64,000 nucleotides of DNA, taken from positions 1 to 64,000 of the forward strand of contig CAVQVT010000012.1 in NCBI GenBank assembly GCA_963717255.1. The letters run 5' to 3'. Shown one piece after another: positions 56,052-63,638 of this stretch (its first letter is position 1; each line of letters begins with the position of its first letter). Both the position numbers and the translations under genes were made by a program. This stretch comes from CAIYQJ01 sp963717255. Its GTDB lineage: Bacteria > Chloroflexota > Limnocylindria > Limnocylindrales > CSP1-4. The notes under the pieces were generated by a model. The model was not told the origin of the DNA. It did no database searches and saw only the letters and a list, made by a program, of their open reading frames with translations.

Positions 56052-57638
56052 CTACTGCTCCCAGAAGCGGCCGGTCCAGCCGCGGCGACGCATCTCCTCG
56101 CGGATCTCGATCGTGGGTGTGTAGCCTGCCACGACCGTCAAGCGGTCCCCGGGCGGGACGTTCGCGAGCGCGGCGTCCAGCGCGGCCGGCCGGTCCTCCA
56201 CGATCGTCATCCGTGCCGGGTCCACGCCGGCGTACTTGAGGCGCGTCGCGAGCTCGTCCGCCCGCGTGCCGGAGACCACCGCGTCGACGATCCGGGGCGC
56301 GACGGACTCCACGTCCACGTCCCACAGCCACGCGAAGTCTTCGCCGTCCACGAGCGTGTTGCTCACGGCCACGAGGAGATGGCGCGGCTCCCCTTCCGAC
56401 GCGAGGGCGCGGAACGTCGTGTTGAAGCTCGTGGGGTTCTTGCTGAACGCGAGGACGACCGAGCGGCCGTCGGGGAGGGGGATCGTCTCGATCCGCCCGA
56501 AGGCCGGCCGGATGCCGGCGAGGGCCTCCGCCGCGTGCGTCACGGGGACGTCGAGGGCGATGACCGTCGCGATCGCGGCCACCGCGTCGTATGCGACGTG
56601 GATGCCCGCCTGCGGGATCGCCAGGTCGATGGTCGTCTCGTCCGGGAGGCGGACGGTGCAGCGGGTCTCGCCCAGACCCGTCACCTCGACGGCGGTGACC
56701 GCGACGTCGAGGTCGGGTCGTGCGAAGCCGCAGCCCTCGCACGCCCAGTCGCCCATGTGCGAGAGGTGGACGGTCCGGTACGTGAGGGCATGACGACAGC
56801 GCGGGCACCGGATCGTGTCCGCGGCGCGCGTGATCCGGTCGAGCGAGGCGCCCACGTCGAACCCGAACGTGACGCGCCGCCCCTCGCGCCCCGTCGCGAG
56901 CGACGCGACGAGGGGGTCGTCCGCGTTGACGACGAGCGCCCGGTCCGCAGGAAGCCCGGACGCGACCGTGTCCAGCGCCTCGCCGAGGGCGTGGAGCTCC
57001 CCGAAGCGGTCGAGCTGGTCGCGGAAGAGGTCCACGATCACGAGCGCCCGCGGCCGGAGCTCGTCCGCGACGACGAGGAGGGCACCTTCGTCCACCTCGG
57101 CGACGAGCGCACCGTACGGGAGGCCGCCGCGGAGGTCGGCGAAGCCCACCGCGAGCGATGTCACGCCCTGGACCAGGTTGGAGCCGCTGCTGTTGTGGGC
57201 GACCGCGATGCCCTCGCCGCGCAGCAGGGCGGCCGTGAACCGCGCCGTCGTCGTCTTCCCGTTGCTGCCGGTGATCGCGACGACGGGGACGCCCCGTGCG
57301 CCGACGATCGTGCCGAGCACGTCCGGGTCGACGCGGCGGGCGACCATCCCGGGAAGTGACGTCCCGCCCCCGCGCCCGAGGACGCGCGACGCCGCACCCG
57401 CGGCGCGTGCGGCGACGAGGGCGGTGAAGAGACGAGGGGTGAGGCGCGGCGGGCGGCGGCGCGCGACGAGGGCGACGGGGAGGTCGACGGAGAGCTCGGT
57501 CGGCTCGGCGGCGGCCGGCTCGGCAGCGGGGTCGGCGGACGGCCTGGGGTCGGCGGCGCCCTGTTCCGCGGGGTGCGCGGCTGCGGGCGCGCCGTCGCGC
57601 GGCGTGCCCTCGGGGGACGCGGTCGGGGTCCGTGCCAT
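56052..57638 (-). CDS. murT: Lipid II isoglutaminyl synthase, MurT subunit
   Basis: 528 aa. Mur-ligase P-loop VVAITGSNGKTTTARFTAAL, four-Cys zinc insert (IRCPRCRHAL, ACEGCGFARP), and the DUF1727 end (DRLTVVAGYTPTIEIREEM). A disordered Pro/Ala N-terminus of about 50 residues is extra. ATG at 57638 supported by a -10 box 7 bases upstream. The MurT/GatD pair is typical of monoderm bacteria. Confidence 0.94.
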   Translation of the reverse strand: MARTPTASPEGTPRDGAPAAAHPAEQGAADPRPSADPAAEPAAAEPTELSVDLPVALVARRRPPRLTPRLFTALVAARAAGAASRVLGRGGGTSLPGMVARRVDPDVLGTIVGARGVPVVAITGSNGKTTTARFTAALLRGEGIAVAHNSSGSNLVQGVTSLAVGFADLRGGLPYGALVAEVDEGALLVVADELRPRALVIVDLFRDQLDRFGELHALGEALDTVASGLPADRALVVNADDPLVASLATGREGRRVTFGFDVGASLDRITRAADTIRCPRCRHALTYRTVHLSHMGDWACEGCGFARPDLDVAVTAVEVTGLGETRCTVRLPDETTIDLAIPQAGIHVAYDAVAAIATVIALDVPVTHAAEALAGIRPAFGRIETIPLPDGRSVVLAFSKNPTSFNTTFRALASEGEPRHLLVAVSNTLVDGEDFAWLWDVDVESVAPRIVDAVVSGTRADELATRLKYAGVDPARMTIVEDRPAALDAALANVPPGDRLTVVAGYTPTIEIREEMRRRGWTGRFWEQ

Positions 57639-57645
57639 CGGCGGA

Positions 57646-57651
57646 AGTCTA
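57646..57651 (-). promoter_or_regulatory. -10 box, leaderless-type promoter of murT-gatD
   Basis: TAGACT on the minus strand 7 bases before the murT ATG. The rest of the 167-base gap to the ppgK stop shows no gene. Confidence 0.55.
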
Positions 57652-57805
57652 CCCGGCGAGCGCCCCGCACACCCGCGCCGGCCCGAGGTGGCCCGAGTCG
57701 GCCCGGCCCGACGTCCCCTACGACCGCAGGTCGGCGAGACGTTCCTCACCCCGTGTACAGCTCGAGGGCGACGCGGTGGGGTCCTCGCTCCGCTCGATCT
57801 TCCTG

Positions 57806-58717
57806 TCACCTCTCCTTGGTGGACCGGGCCGCCGTTTCGGCCGCCGGGGCGGTGCTCTCCGCCGACGCAGGGGCGGTGCCCTCCGCGACGGGCCGTGTGG
57901 CCGGGCGGACGGGCGGCAGGTGGAGCTTCGCGACGCGCGCCGCGAGGAGCGCCGCGCCCACGATCCCGGCGTCGCCCCGCAGCTCGGCCACGATGACCGG
58001 CGGCCGCACCGTCAGTAACTTCAGGAAGCGGTCGGCGTTCTTGCTGACGCCCCCGCCGAGGATGATCACGTCGGGCCAGAAGAGCCGGTCCAGCGCGTGC
58101 ATGTGCTCGTCGAGCAGGGCCGCCCATGCCGGCCACGTGAGGCGCTTCGTCGTGCGGTTCACCGCCGCCGACCGCTTCTCGGCGTCCTTGCCGCGGATCT
58201 CCACGTGACCCAGCTCTGTGTTGGGCAGGAGGCGGCCGTCCACGAAGAGCGCCGATCCGACGCCGGTCCCGAGCGTGAGGAGCAGCACCGTGCCGCGGTG
58301 CCCGCGTCCCGCGCCGAAGCGCATCTCCGCGACCCCGGCGGCATCCCCGTCGTTGGCCAGGACCGCGTCGACACCCAGGGCATCGGCGAGCGTCTTCTCC
58401 GCGGGGTAGCCGATCCACGCGGCGTCCACGTTCGCCGCGGACATCGTGCGGCCGTCCAGGATGGGCGCCGGGAACGTCACGCCCACCGGCAGGTCGTCCC
58501 GCCCCACGTCGTGCCGGACCATCTCCGCGATGTGCTGGACGACCGGCAGCACGTTCACCGGGGTCGATGGCTGCGGCGTCCGGATCCGGTGACGCGGCGA
58601 CGCGAACGCGCCTGTCCGCAGGTCCACGGCGGCGCCCTTGATCCCGCTGCCGCCGATGTCGATCCCCATCGCGAGGACCGGGTGCGCCGCGCGTCTCGGC
58701 GCCGGATGCTCGGTCAC
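57806..58717 (-). CDS. ppgK: Polyphosphate glucokinase (ROK family)
   Basis: 303 aa from GTG 58717 after GGAGGAGGAG. ATP/polyP loop MGIDIGGSGIKGAAVDL, ANDGDAAGVAE, LLTLGTGVGSALFVDG, and TELGHVEIRGKDAEKRS, which is characteristic of PpgK. Phosphorylates glucose with polyphosphate or ATP. The 50-residue Ala/Thr-rich tail is variable. Confidence 0.92.
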   Translation of the reverse strand: MTEHPAPRRAAHPVLAMGIDIGGSGIKGAAVDLRTGAFASPRHRIRTPQPSTPVNVLPVVQHIAEMVRHDVGRDDLPVGVTFPAPILDGRTMSAANVDAAWIGYPAEKTLADALGVDAVLANDGDAAGVAEMRFGAGRGHRGTVLLLTLGTGVGSALFVDGRLLPNTELGHVEIRGKDAEKRSAAVNRTTKRLTWPAWAALLDEHMHALDRLFWPDVIILGGGVSKNADRFLKLLTVRPPVIVAELRGDAGIVGAALLAARVAKLHLPPVRPATRPVAEGTAPASAESTAPAAETAARSTKER

Positions 58718-58749
58718 GTTCTCCTCCTCCGTTCCCTCCGGCCGAGCCC

Positions 58750-59238
58750 TCAGTATGCCCCGGCGTCGGGCGCTCGCCCCGCCAGGATCTCCGCCTCGAT
58801 GTCCGCCGCGAGGCCGCGGATCTGTCCTTCGATGGCCTCGCGGAGCATGCCGGTCCCGAAGGCCGCGAGGCCGCCGGAGACCCGGACCTCCACGTCGTAC
58901 CCGATGCGTGTCCGCATCCCCTGGCTGCCCGCCTCCTCGACGAGGCTCAGCGGGACCTCCACGTGGAACGCGCCGCCGATGCCGCGCGGCGTGCCGTCGA
59001 GCGTGAGGACGGCCGCGTGCGGGGCGACGGAATCACGGATCTCGGCGGTCGCGTCGGCGCGGACGGTGAGCAGGGACGTCCGCACGGCCAGCACGAGGCC
59101 GTACCGGCCGGGCGCCTCCTCGCGGATCGATTCGCAGCCGGGCAGCACGCGCCCGAGCGCATCGGCGTCCCAGAGGAACGCCCAGACCTGCGCGGGTGCC
59201 CCTCCGATCTCGACGTATCGCGTCTCCGCGTCGCTCAC
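58750..59238 (-). CDS. CoxG-like SRPBCC protein
   Basis: 162 aa. Begins SDAETRYVEIGGAPAQVWAF, then DADALGRVLPGCESI, TPRGIGGAFHVEVPLSLVEE and AGGLAAFGTGMLREAIEGQI-like end. CoxG family (START-like cavity), named from the CO dehydrogenase cluster but common elsewhere. I choose GTG 59238 because TACCAT lies 7 bases upstream; an ATG at 59295 would place the promoter inside the gene. No CoxLMS genes nearby, so its partner is unknown. Confidence 0.82.
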   Translation of the reverse strand: MSDAETRYVEIGGAPAQVWAFLWDADALGRVLPGCESIREEAPGRYGLVLAVRTSLLTVRADATAEIRDSVAPHAAVLTLDGTPRGIGGAFHVEVPLSLVEEAGSQGMRTRIGYDVEVRVSGGLAAFGTGMLREAIEGQIRGLAADIEAEILAGRAPDAGAY

Positions 59239-59245
59239 GGCGACG

Positions 59246-59251
59246 ATGGTA
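59246..59251 (-). promoter_or_regulatory. -10 box, leaderless-type promoter of the CoxG-like gene
   Basis: TACCAT on the minus strand 7 bases before GTG 59238. Confidence 0.45.
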
Positions 59252-59324
59252 CGGCCATCGGGGTCCGGTGGTGCGGGGTCGAGCGTGGCCGGCATCGCGG
59301 CGACGCGCGGCGATGCCCTGGATG

Positions 59325-59363
59325 ACGGGTCTCGCCGTCAGTCGGACCGGCGGCGAGACCCGT
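59325..59363 (-). terminator. Stem-loop after the small gene
   Basis: ACGGGTCTCGCCG and its exact complement (13-base arms) with a 13-base loop, directly after the stop of the small minus-strand gene. No clear T-run. Confidence 0.5.
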
Positions 59364-59377
59364 TCGCGACGCGCGGC

Positions 59378-59614
59378 TCAGTGGGCGGTGCCGTGCATCG
59401 GGAGATGGACGTGCGCCAAGGCGTGGACCGCCTGAGAGACGGATGCCCACGGGAGCCGTACGAGCGACCGTCCGGCATGACCCACCTCCGTCCGCCGCGC
59501 GCGCCGGCCGTCACGCGCAGCCTTCGCCATCCCGTCCGCCGCCGCGAGCTGCCGCCGCTCGGCCTGATCGTGGTTCGCGAGCCAGAGCCTGTCCTCGGGC
59601 GAGATCCCGTACAT
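59378..59614 (-). CDS. Small basic protein of unknown function
   Basis: 78 aa. MYGISPEDRLWLANHDQAER at the start, His-rich end (ALAHVHLPMHGTAH). AAAGGGG 10 bases before the ATG is a ribosome site, codon third positions are mostly G/C, and a stem-loop follows the stop. No family recognised. Confidence 0.5.
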   Translation of the reverse strand: MYGISPEDRLWLANHDQAERRQLAAADGMAKAARDGRRARRTEVGHAGRSLVRLPWASVSQAVHALAHVHLPMHGTAH

Positions 59615-60000
59615 CGTGGACCCCTTTCATCCGTACGATCTCTGTCACGGGTCATCGTCGCCGGGTGCCCGGCGTGCCGCAGCCGCGTGCCGGACGGCTC
59701 GCGCGTCCACGTGACGACGCGTGCCGCGTCGCCGAGCCGACACGCCGGATCGCGCGATCACGGGGCGGGCGGGATCGCGAGCGAGTGGTGATGGGAGGCG
59801 ACGCCCGCCCCGCAGGGTCAGAGGCCTGCCGGGGCCCGGAGCCGGACGAGGGTCGCCTGCGCGGACTCGGCCGCGTGCGCGGACCCCCGGGCCCACGGCC
59901 CCGTCACGCCATCCGGCTCTTGTCACGCCGTCCAGGCACGGCGGATGCTCCCGGCACGACATGGGGCGCGCCATACGCGCGTGCTGCACGGGGGGCCGAC
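59615..60000. other. Intergenic region before the cyclase gene
   Basis: 386 bases with no complete gene. It holds one copy of a 41-base repeat and, on the minus strand, a stop at 59818-59820 preceded by AAESAQATLVRLRA, which looks like the tail of a lost gene. Confidence 0.4.
59835..59875 (+). repeat. 41-base direct repeat, copy 1
   Basis: Matches 61857-61897 at 39 of 41 positions, same orientation. The two copies bracket the cyclase gene. Confidence 0.75.
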
Positions 60001-61761
60001 GTGGCGACCGGCTCTGCGGGGACGAACGGGTTCCTCTTCTGCGACCTGCGCGGGTATGCCGCCTTCGTCGACGCGCACGGCGACCACGCGGCCGCGGACC
60101 TCCTCGCGGCGTACCGCTCGCTCGTCCGCGAGGCCGTCGCCGCGCACGCGGGCGCCGAGATCCGCACCGAGGGCGACAGCGTCTACGTGGTGTTCCCCAC
60201 CGCGTCGGCCGCGGTGGAGGCCGGCCTCGGGATCGTCGATGCCGCGGCATCCGCCGGCACCGCAGAGCGTCCGATGCGCGTCGGGGTCGGCATCCACGCC
60301 GGCGAGACGCTCGCGACGGGGGAGGGTCCCGTCGGGGGAGCCGTCAACATCGCCGCGCGGGTGTGCGCCCGGGCCGAGGCGGGCGAGGTCCTCGTCACCG
60401 ACACCGTCCGCGCGATCACCCGGACCATGCTCCCGTACGCGTTCGTGCCGCTCGGGACGCAGCCGCTCAAGGGGATCCGCGGCGGGGTCGCCCTCTACCG
60501 CGTCGAGGCGGTCCCCGCCGGGCGGGTCGCGCACCTCCGCCGCCGCCTCGCGGCCCGGCGCGGGCGGGCCGTCCTCGCTGGCCTCGCCGTCGCGGTCCTC
60601 GCCGTCGCGGGGGCCGCCGCCTGGACCCTCACCCGCCAACCCGACTGCCTGACCCTCGGACCGGACACACAGGACGTCGTCGCGCGGATCGATCTCGCCC
60701 GCGGCTGCGTCGTCGCGACGTACCCGACCGGGCACGGGCCGTCGCTCATCGTCCCCGCCGCCGGCAGGATGTGGGTCGCGAACGCCGGCGACCGGACGGT
60801 CACCGCGCTCGATGCGAGCACCGGCGAGGCGTTCGCGACCGTCGGCGTCGGCGGCGCGAGCGCCGACCCGATCACCGCGATGTCCGCCGGGGCCGACGCC
60901 CTCCACGTCCTCGACGGCGACCTCGGCCTGCTCACGACCGTGGACCTCGACACCGCCACGGTCCTCGGGACGGACAAGCTCCCCGGCGAGGGCGAAGGGT
61001 TCATCTCCTTCGACGACTTCGCTCGCCTCCAGGACCTGTTCCCGGCGGACCAGCTGGCCTACTGGTTCACGAACGCGACGCGGGAGTACGCGGGTATCGC
61101 CGAGGACCAGGGCCACGTCTGGGTGTCGAACCGCCACACGGGCCAGCTCGTCCGTGATCCGCTGTACCGGAACAGCGCCGTTTCGGTCTTCCTCCCTCGC
61201 GAGAAGGGCTCGGTCCTCCAGGTCGATCCGGCGGTCGACCTCGTCCGGAAGGTGTGCAACGCCCGGGTCAACTGGTGGGGCGGAGCGACTCCCTGCCTCT
61301 CGCGCCCCCCCTCGTCCCGCCCCTACCCCGGCACCAGCCTCATCGCCTTCGTCGGGTCGAGGATCTGGGCGGCACACGAAGACTCGCCCGAGCTGTCCGC
61401 CTACGACCGCGACAGTGGCGTGACGACCCACATGACGCCGACCGGCGCCTCCGGCCGGGCGACGGGTCTCGCCGCGCTCGACGGCGACCTCTGGGTCGCC
61501 TACGAGGGTGGCCAGGTCGCGCGCGTGGGCGATCCGTCGGTGACGCCGGCGGCGGCGGCGGTCGCGCCGACGCTCTCCGCGATCGCCGCCGACCCGAGCG
61601 GTGTGTACGCGACGACCGGCGACGGCCACGTGGTGCTCGAGCTCGACCCGACGTCGCTCGCGGTGCTCCGGGCCATCGACGTCGGCGGACGTGCGTCGGG
61701 CGTGGCGGTGGCTCCCGATGGCTCTGTCTGGATCACGGTCTCCGCGCTCGCCGCGCACTGA
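60001..61761 (+). CDS. Class III nucleotidyl cyclase domain - TM - beta-propeller protein
   Basis: 586 aa from GTG 60001. Residues 9-165: class III cyclase with metal Asp D15 (FLFCDLRGYAAFV) and D59 (RTEGDSVYVVFP), VGIHAGE, and GGAVNIAARV with the transition-state Asn117/Arg120. The usual adenine-selecting Lys position is Arg. One helix at about 190-209, then about 370 residues of repeated blades (MWVANAGDRTVTALDASTGE, VWVSNRHTGQL, IWAAHEDSPELSAYDRDSG, VYATTGDGHVVLELD) forming an extracytoplasmic propeller. Outside binding probably tunes cyclic nucleotide output. The Crp/Fnr gene is 1.2 kb away. Confidence 0.85.
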   Translation: MATGSAGTNGFLFCDLRGYAAFVDAHGDHAAADLLAAYRSLVREAVAAHAGAEIRTEGDSVYVVFPTASAAVEAGLGIVDAAASAGTAERPMRVGVGIHAGETLATGEGPVGGAVNIAARVCARAEAGEVLVTDTVRAITRTMLPYAFVPLGTQPLKGIRGGVALYRVEAVPAGRVAHLRRRLAARRGRAVLAGLAVAVLAVAGAAAWTLTRQPDCLTLGPDTQDVVARIDLARGCVVATYPTGHGPSLIVPAAGRMWVANAGDRTVTALDASTGEAFATVGVGGASADPITAMSAGADALHVLDGDLGLLTTVDLDTATVLGTDKLPGEGEGFISFDDFARLQDLFPADQLAYWFTNATREYAGIAEDQGHVWVSNRHTGQLVRDPLYRNSAVSVFLPREKGSVLQVDPAVDLVRKVCNARVNWWGGATPCLSRPPSSRPYPGTSLIAFVGSRIWAAHEDSPELSAYDRDSGVTTHMTPTGASGRATGLAALDGDLWVAYEGGQVARVGDPSVTPAAAAVAPTLSAIAADPSGVYATTGDGHVVLELDPTSLAVLRAIDVGGRASGVAVAPDGSVWITVSALAAH

Positions 61762-62073
61762 CCGATCCCGGTCGCGACATCACGACCCGGCTCCCGGCGA
61801 CGCGCCCGACCCCGTCCGCGCCATCGCGCTCTCCAGGCGCTCGAGGTACGGTCGCGCCCGGAGCCGGACGAGGATCGCGTGCGCGGACTCGGCCGCGGCG
61901 CGGACCTCCGGCTCCGAGACCGGCCCGTCCACTCGACGGCGGCCTCGGGGACCCGCGTCGCGGAGTGTCGGCAAGACGACGCTTTCGGGGTCGTCACGCA
62001 TCTGGACACGGGTCGGCCGCAGGGTCAGGATGAGGGCAGCCCGGTCATGCGCCGGGCGGCGGACGGGAGACCG
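61762..62073. other. Intergenic region after the cyclase gene
   Basis: 312 bases. Holds repeat copy 2. On the minus strand a short frame ending at 61780 reads EVRAAAESAHAILVRLRARP and YLERLESAMA, like the end of an ATPase/TPR regulator, with no start or body: probably a remnant. Confidence 0.4.
61857..61897 (+). repeat. 41-base direct repeat, copy 2
   Basis: Second copy of the repeat at 59835-59875 (two mismatches). In the minus frame both encode AAESA(Q/H)A(T/I)LVRLRA. Confidence 0.75.
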
Positions 62074-62283
62074 ATGATGGACGAGTCGACGATCGGAGCG
62101 GAGCGCCCGGATTCGATCCCGGGAGCCGACGACAAGGACGTGGAGGGCCACAACCTCCTGCCGGACCCGGAGCTGGGCCGCGAGATGGCGCGTGCCAGGG
62201 AGGCGGAGATCGAGCGCCGACTCAAGGTGCACGAGGTCCAGGCCGAGGCGAAGCACCCGGTCGATCCCCACACGAAGAAGTAG
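62074..62283 (+). CDS. Small charged protein with one DVEGH motif
   Basis: 69 aa. ATG 62074 (or 62077) after GACGGGAGA. Acidic first half with DDKDVEGHNLLPDPELG, then a charged helix (REMARAREAEIERRLKVHEV) and a basic end. Function unknown. It shares DVEGH with the next gene, so the two are probably related. Confidence 0.6.
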   Translation: MMDESTIGAERPDSIPGADDKDVEGHNLLPDPELGREMARAREAEIERRLKVHEVQAEAKHPVDPHTKK

Positions 62284-62474
62284 GGGTCCTGAGAGACGGT
62301 GGTGGACGCCCGACGTCGGGCCCCGGGCCGGCGCTGCCCCGCGGATCGATCGAGGATGTCGCACGGATGACATCAGAGGCGTCGCGCGACGGCTGGACCC
62401 GCCCGACGCCCGCGGCGCACGATGAGCCTGCTCAGGTCTGAGCCGGAGTCCCGGAAGCGCGAAGGAGCATCGAC

Positions 62475-62756
62475 ATGTCGAAGGACGGATCCCCCGAGAC
62501 GGAGGGCATCCACCGGCCGCGCGGAGGCGAGGCCGCCGAGCCCGACGTCGAGGGCCACGGCCACAAGGTCAAGGCGGTCGAGGACGAGGACGTCGAGGGC
62601 CACGGCCACAAGGTCAAGGCGGTCGAGGACGAGGACGTCGAGGGCCACGGCCACAAGGTCAAGGCGGTCGAGGACGAGGACGTCGAGGGCCACGGCCACA
62701 AGGTCAAGGCGGTCGAGGACGAGGACGTCGAGGGCCACGGCCACAAGGTGAAGTGA
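62475..62756 (+). CDS. Tandem-repeat protein, five DVEGHGHKVK units
   Basis: 93 aa. ATG 62475 after GAAGGAG. A 23-residue leader (MSKDGSPETEGIHRPRGGEA...) is followed by four identical 15-residue units DVEGHGHKVKAVEDE and a fifth cut after HKVK. Ten histidines in GHGH pairs and alternating acidic and basic runs. No cysteine, no signal peptide. Metal binding or a flexible stress/DNA-associated role are guesses only. Confidence 0.75.
   Translation: MSKDGSPETEGIHRPRGGEAAEPDVEGHGHKVKAVEDEDVEGHGHKVKAVEDEDVEGHGHKVKAVEDEDVEGHGHKVKAVEDEDVEGHGHKVK
62544..62753 (+). repeat. 45-base tandem repeat inside the DVEGH gene
   Basis: Units at 62544, 62589, 62634 and 62679 are identical over 45 bases. A 30-base partial unit at 62724 differs by one silent change (GTC to GTG). 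Period is a multiple of three, so copy number can change without frameshift. Confidence 0.95.
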
Positions 62757-62818
62757 CCACCCGCCGGGCACGGCACGACGAGCATCCGGGTCGTCGTGAC
62801 GGCACCCGGACACGGCTG

Positions 62819-62857
62819 GATCGGGAGGCGGCACCCATCGGGTGCCGCCTCCCGATC
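62819..62857 (+). terminator. Strong stem-loop after the DVEGH gene
   Basis: Arms of 18 bases (GATCGGGAGGCGGCACCC and exact complement) with a 3-base loop, 63 bases after the stop. Terminator-like stem, no T-run. Confidence 0.65.
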
Positions 62858-62933
62858 TCCCTGGCCGGCGCTCGACCCGCGCACTACCATGGAGGCGGCG
62901 CCCAGGAAGGATCGGCTGCGCGGCGAGGGTTTC

Positions 62934-63632
62934 ATGAGCGGGGTGGAGTTCGCGATCGACACCCTCCGACGCTGCGCGCTCTTCGCCAGTGTCGACGAGC
63001 AGACCCTGGCGCTCTGCGCCGGCTCGCTCCGGGCCCGCCGCTATCGCAGGAACGAGACGGTCTTCCACCAGGGCGACCCCGGCGATTCGCTCTACATCCT
63101 CGAGTCCGGCTCTGTGAAGATCGTTCTGCCGTCGCCGGGGTCCGCGGACGACGCCATCATCGCCACCCTCTCCCGAGGCGACTTCTTCGGTGAGCTCGCG
63201 CTGCTCGATGGCGCGCCCCACTCTGCGACGGCTGTCGCCATGGAGCCGACCGAGGCGCTCGTGCTCAGACGCGACCGCTTCCAGGATCTCGTGGAGACGG
63301 ACCCGGCGCTCCGACAGGCCCTGTTCGCCGGACTCGTCGCAGAGCTGCGGCGTCTCACCGGCCATGTCGAGGAGCTGCATTTCCTGGACCTGCCCGGGCG
63401 GCTCGCGAGCCGCATGGTCCACCTCGCCCGCGAGGCGCAGCCCGACCGGACCACGGACATCCGGCTGGACTGGCCGTACACGCAGAGCGACCTCGCGGCG
63501 ATGATCGGCGGGACGCGCCAGACCGTGAACCGGCTGCTGGCGGACATGACCGCGCAGGGCCTCGTGCACGTCGAGCGCGACGTCCTGGTCATCCCGGACC
63601 TGGCGCGGCTCCAGCGGGCCGCGGAGCGGTGA
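62934..63632 (+). CDS. Crp/Fnr family regulator
   Basis: 232 aa. Cyclic-nucleotide-like barrel with FHQGDPGDSLYILESGSVKI and RGDFFGELALLDGAPHSATA (the E-x6-R phosphate loop is modified: no Arg before the SATA). C-terminal HTH: TQSDLAAMIGGTRQTVNRLL. Start ATG 62934 chosen; ATG 62889 overlaps a TACCAT box that I read as the promoter. No Fnr-type cysteine cluster. May sense cAMP from the upstream cyclase (inference). Confidence 0.88.
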   Translation: MSGVEFAIDTLRRCALFASVDEQTLALCAGSLRARRYRRNETVFHQGDPGDSLYILESGSVKIVLPSPGSADDAIIATLSRGDFFGELALLDGAPHSATAVAMEPTEALVLRRDRFQDLVETDPALRQALFAGLVAELRRLTGHVEELHFLDLPGRLASRMVHLAREAQPDRTTDIRLDWPYTQSDLAAMIGGTRQTVNRLLADMTAQGLVHVERDVLVIPDLARLQRAAER

Positions 63633-63638
63633 TCGACC

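Noticed and set aside
58750..59238. CO dehydrogenase cluster suggested by the CoxG-like gene
   Set aside because: No CoxL, CoxM or CoxS homologues are near it; CoxG-like proteins occur in many other settings.
59239..59377. Additional small gene between the CoxG-like gene and the 78-aa protein
   Set aside because: Only a stem-loop and no frame with a start, ribosome site and coding-like third positions.
62544..62753. Possible CRISPR-like array
   Set aside because: Repeats are head-to-tail without spacers, the period is 45 bases in frame, and they encode a protein with its own ribosome site.
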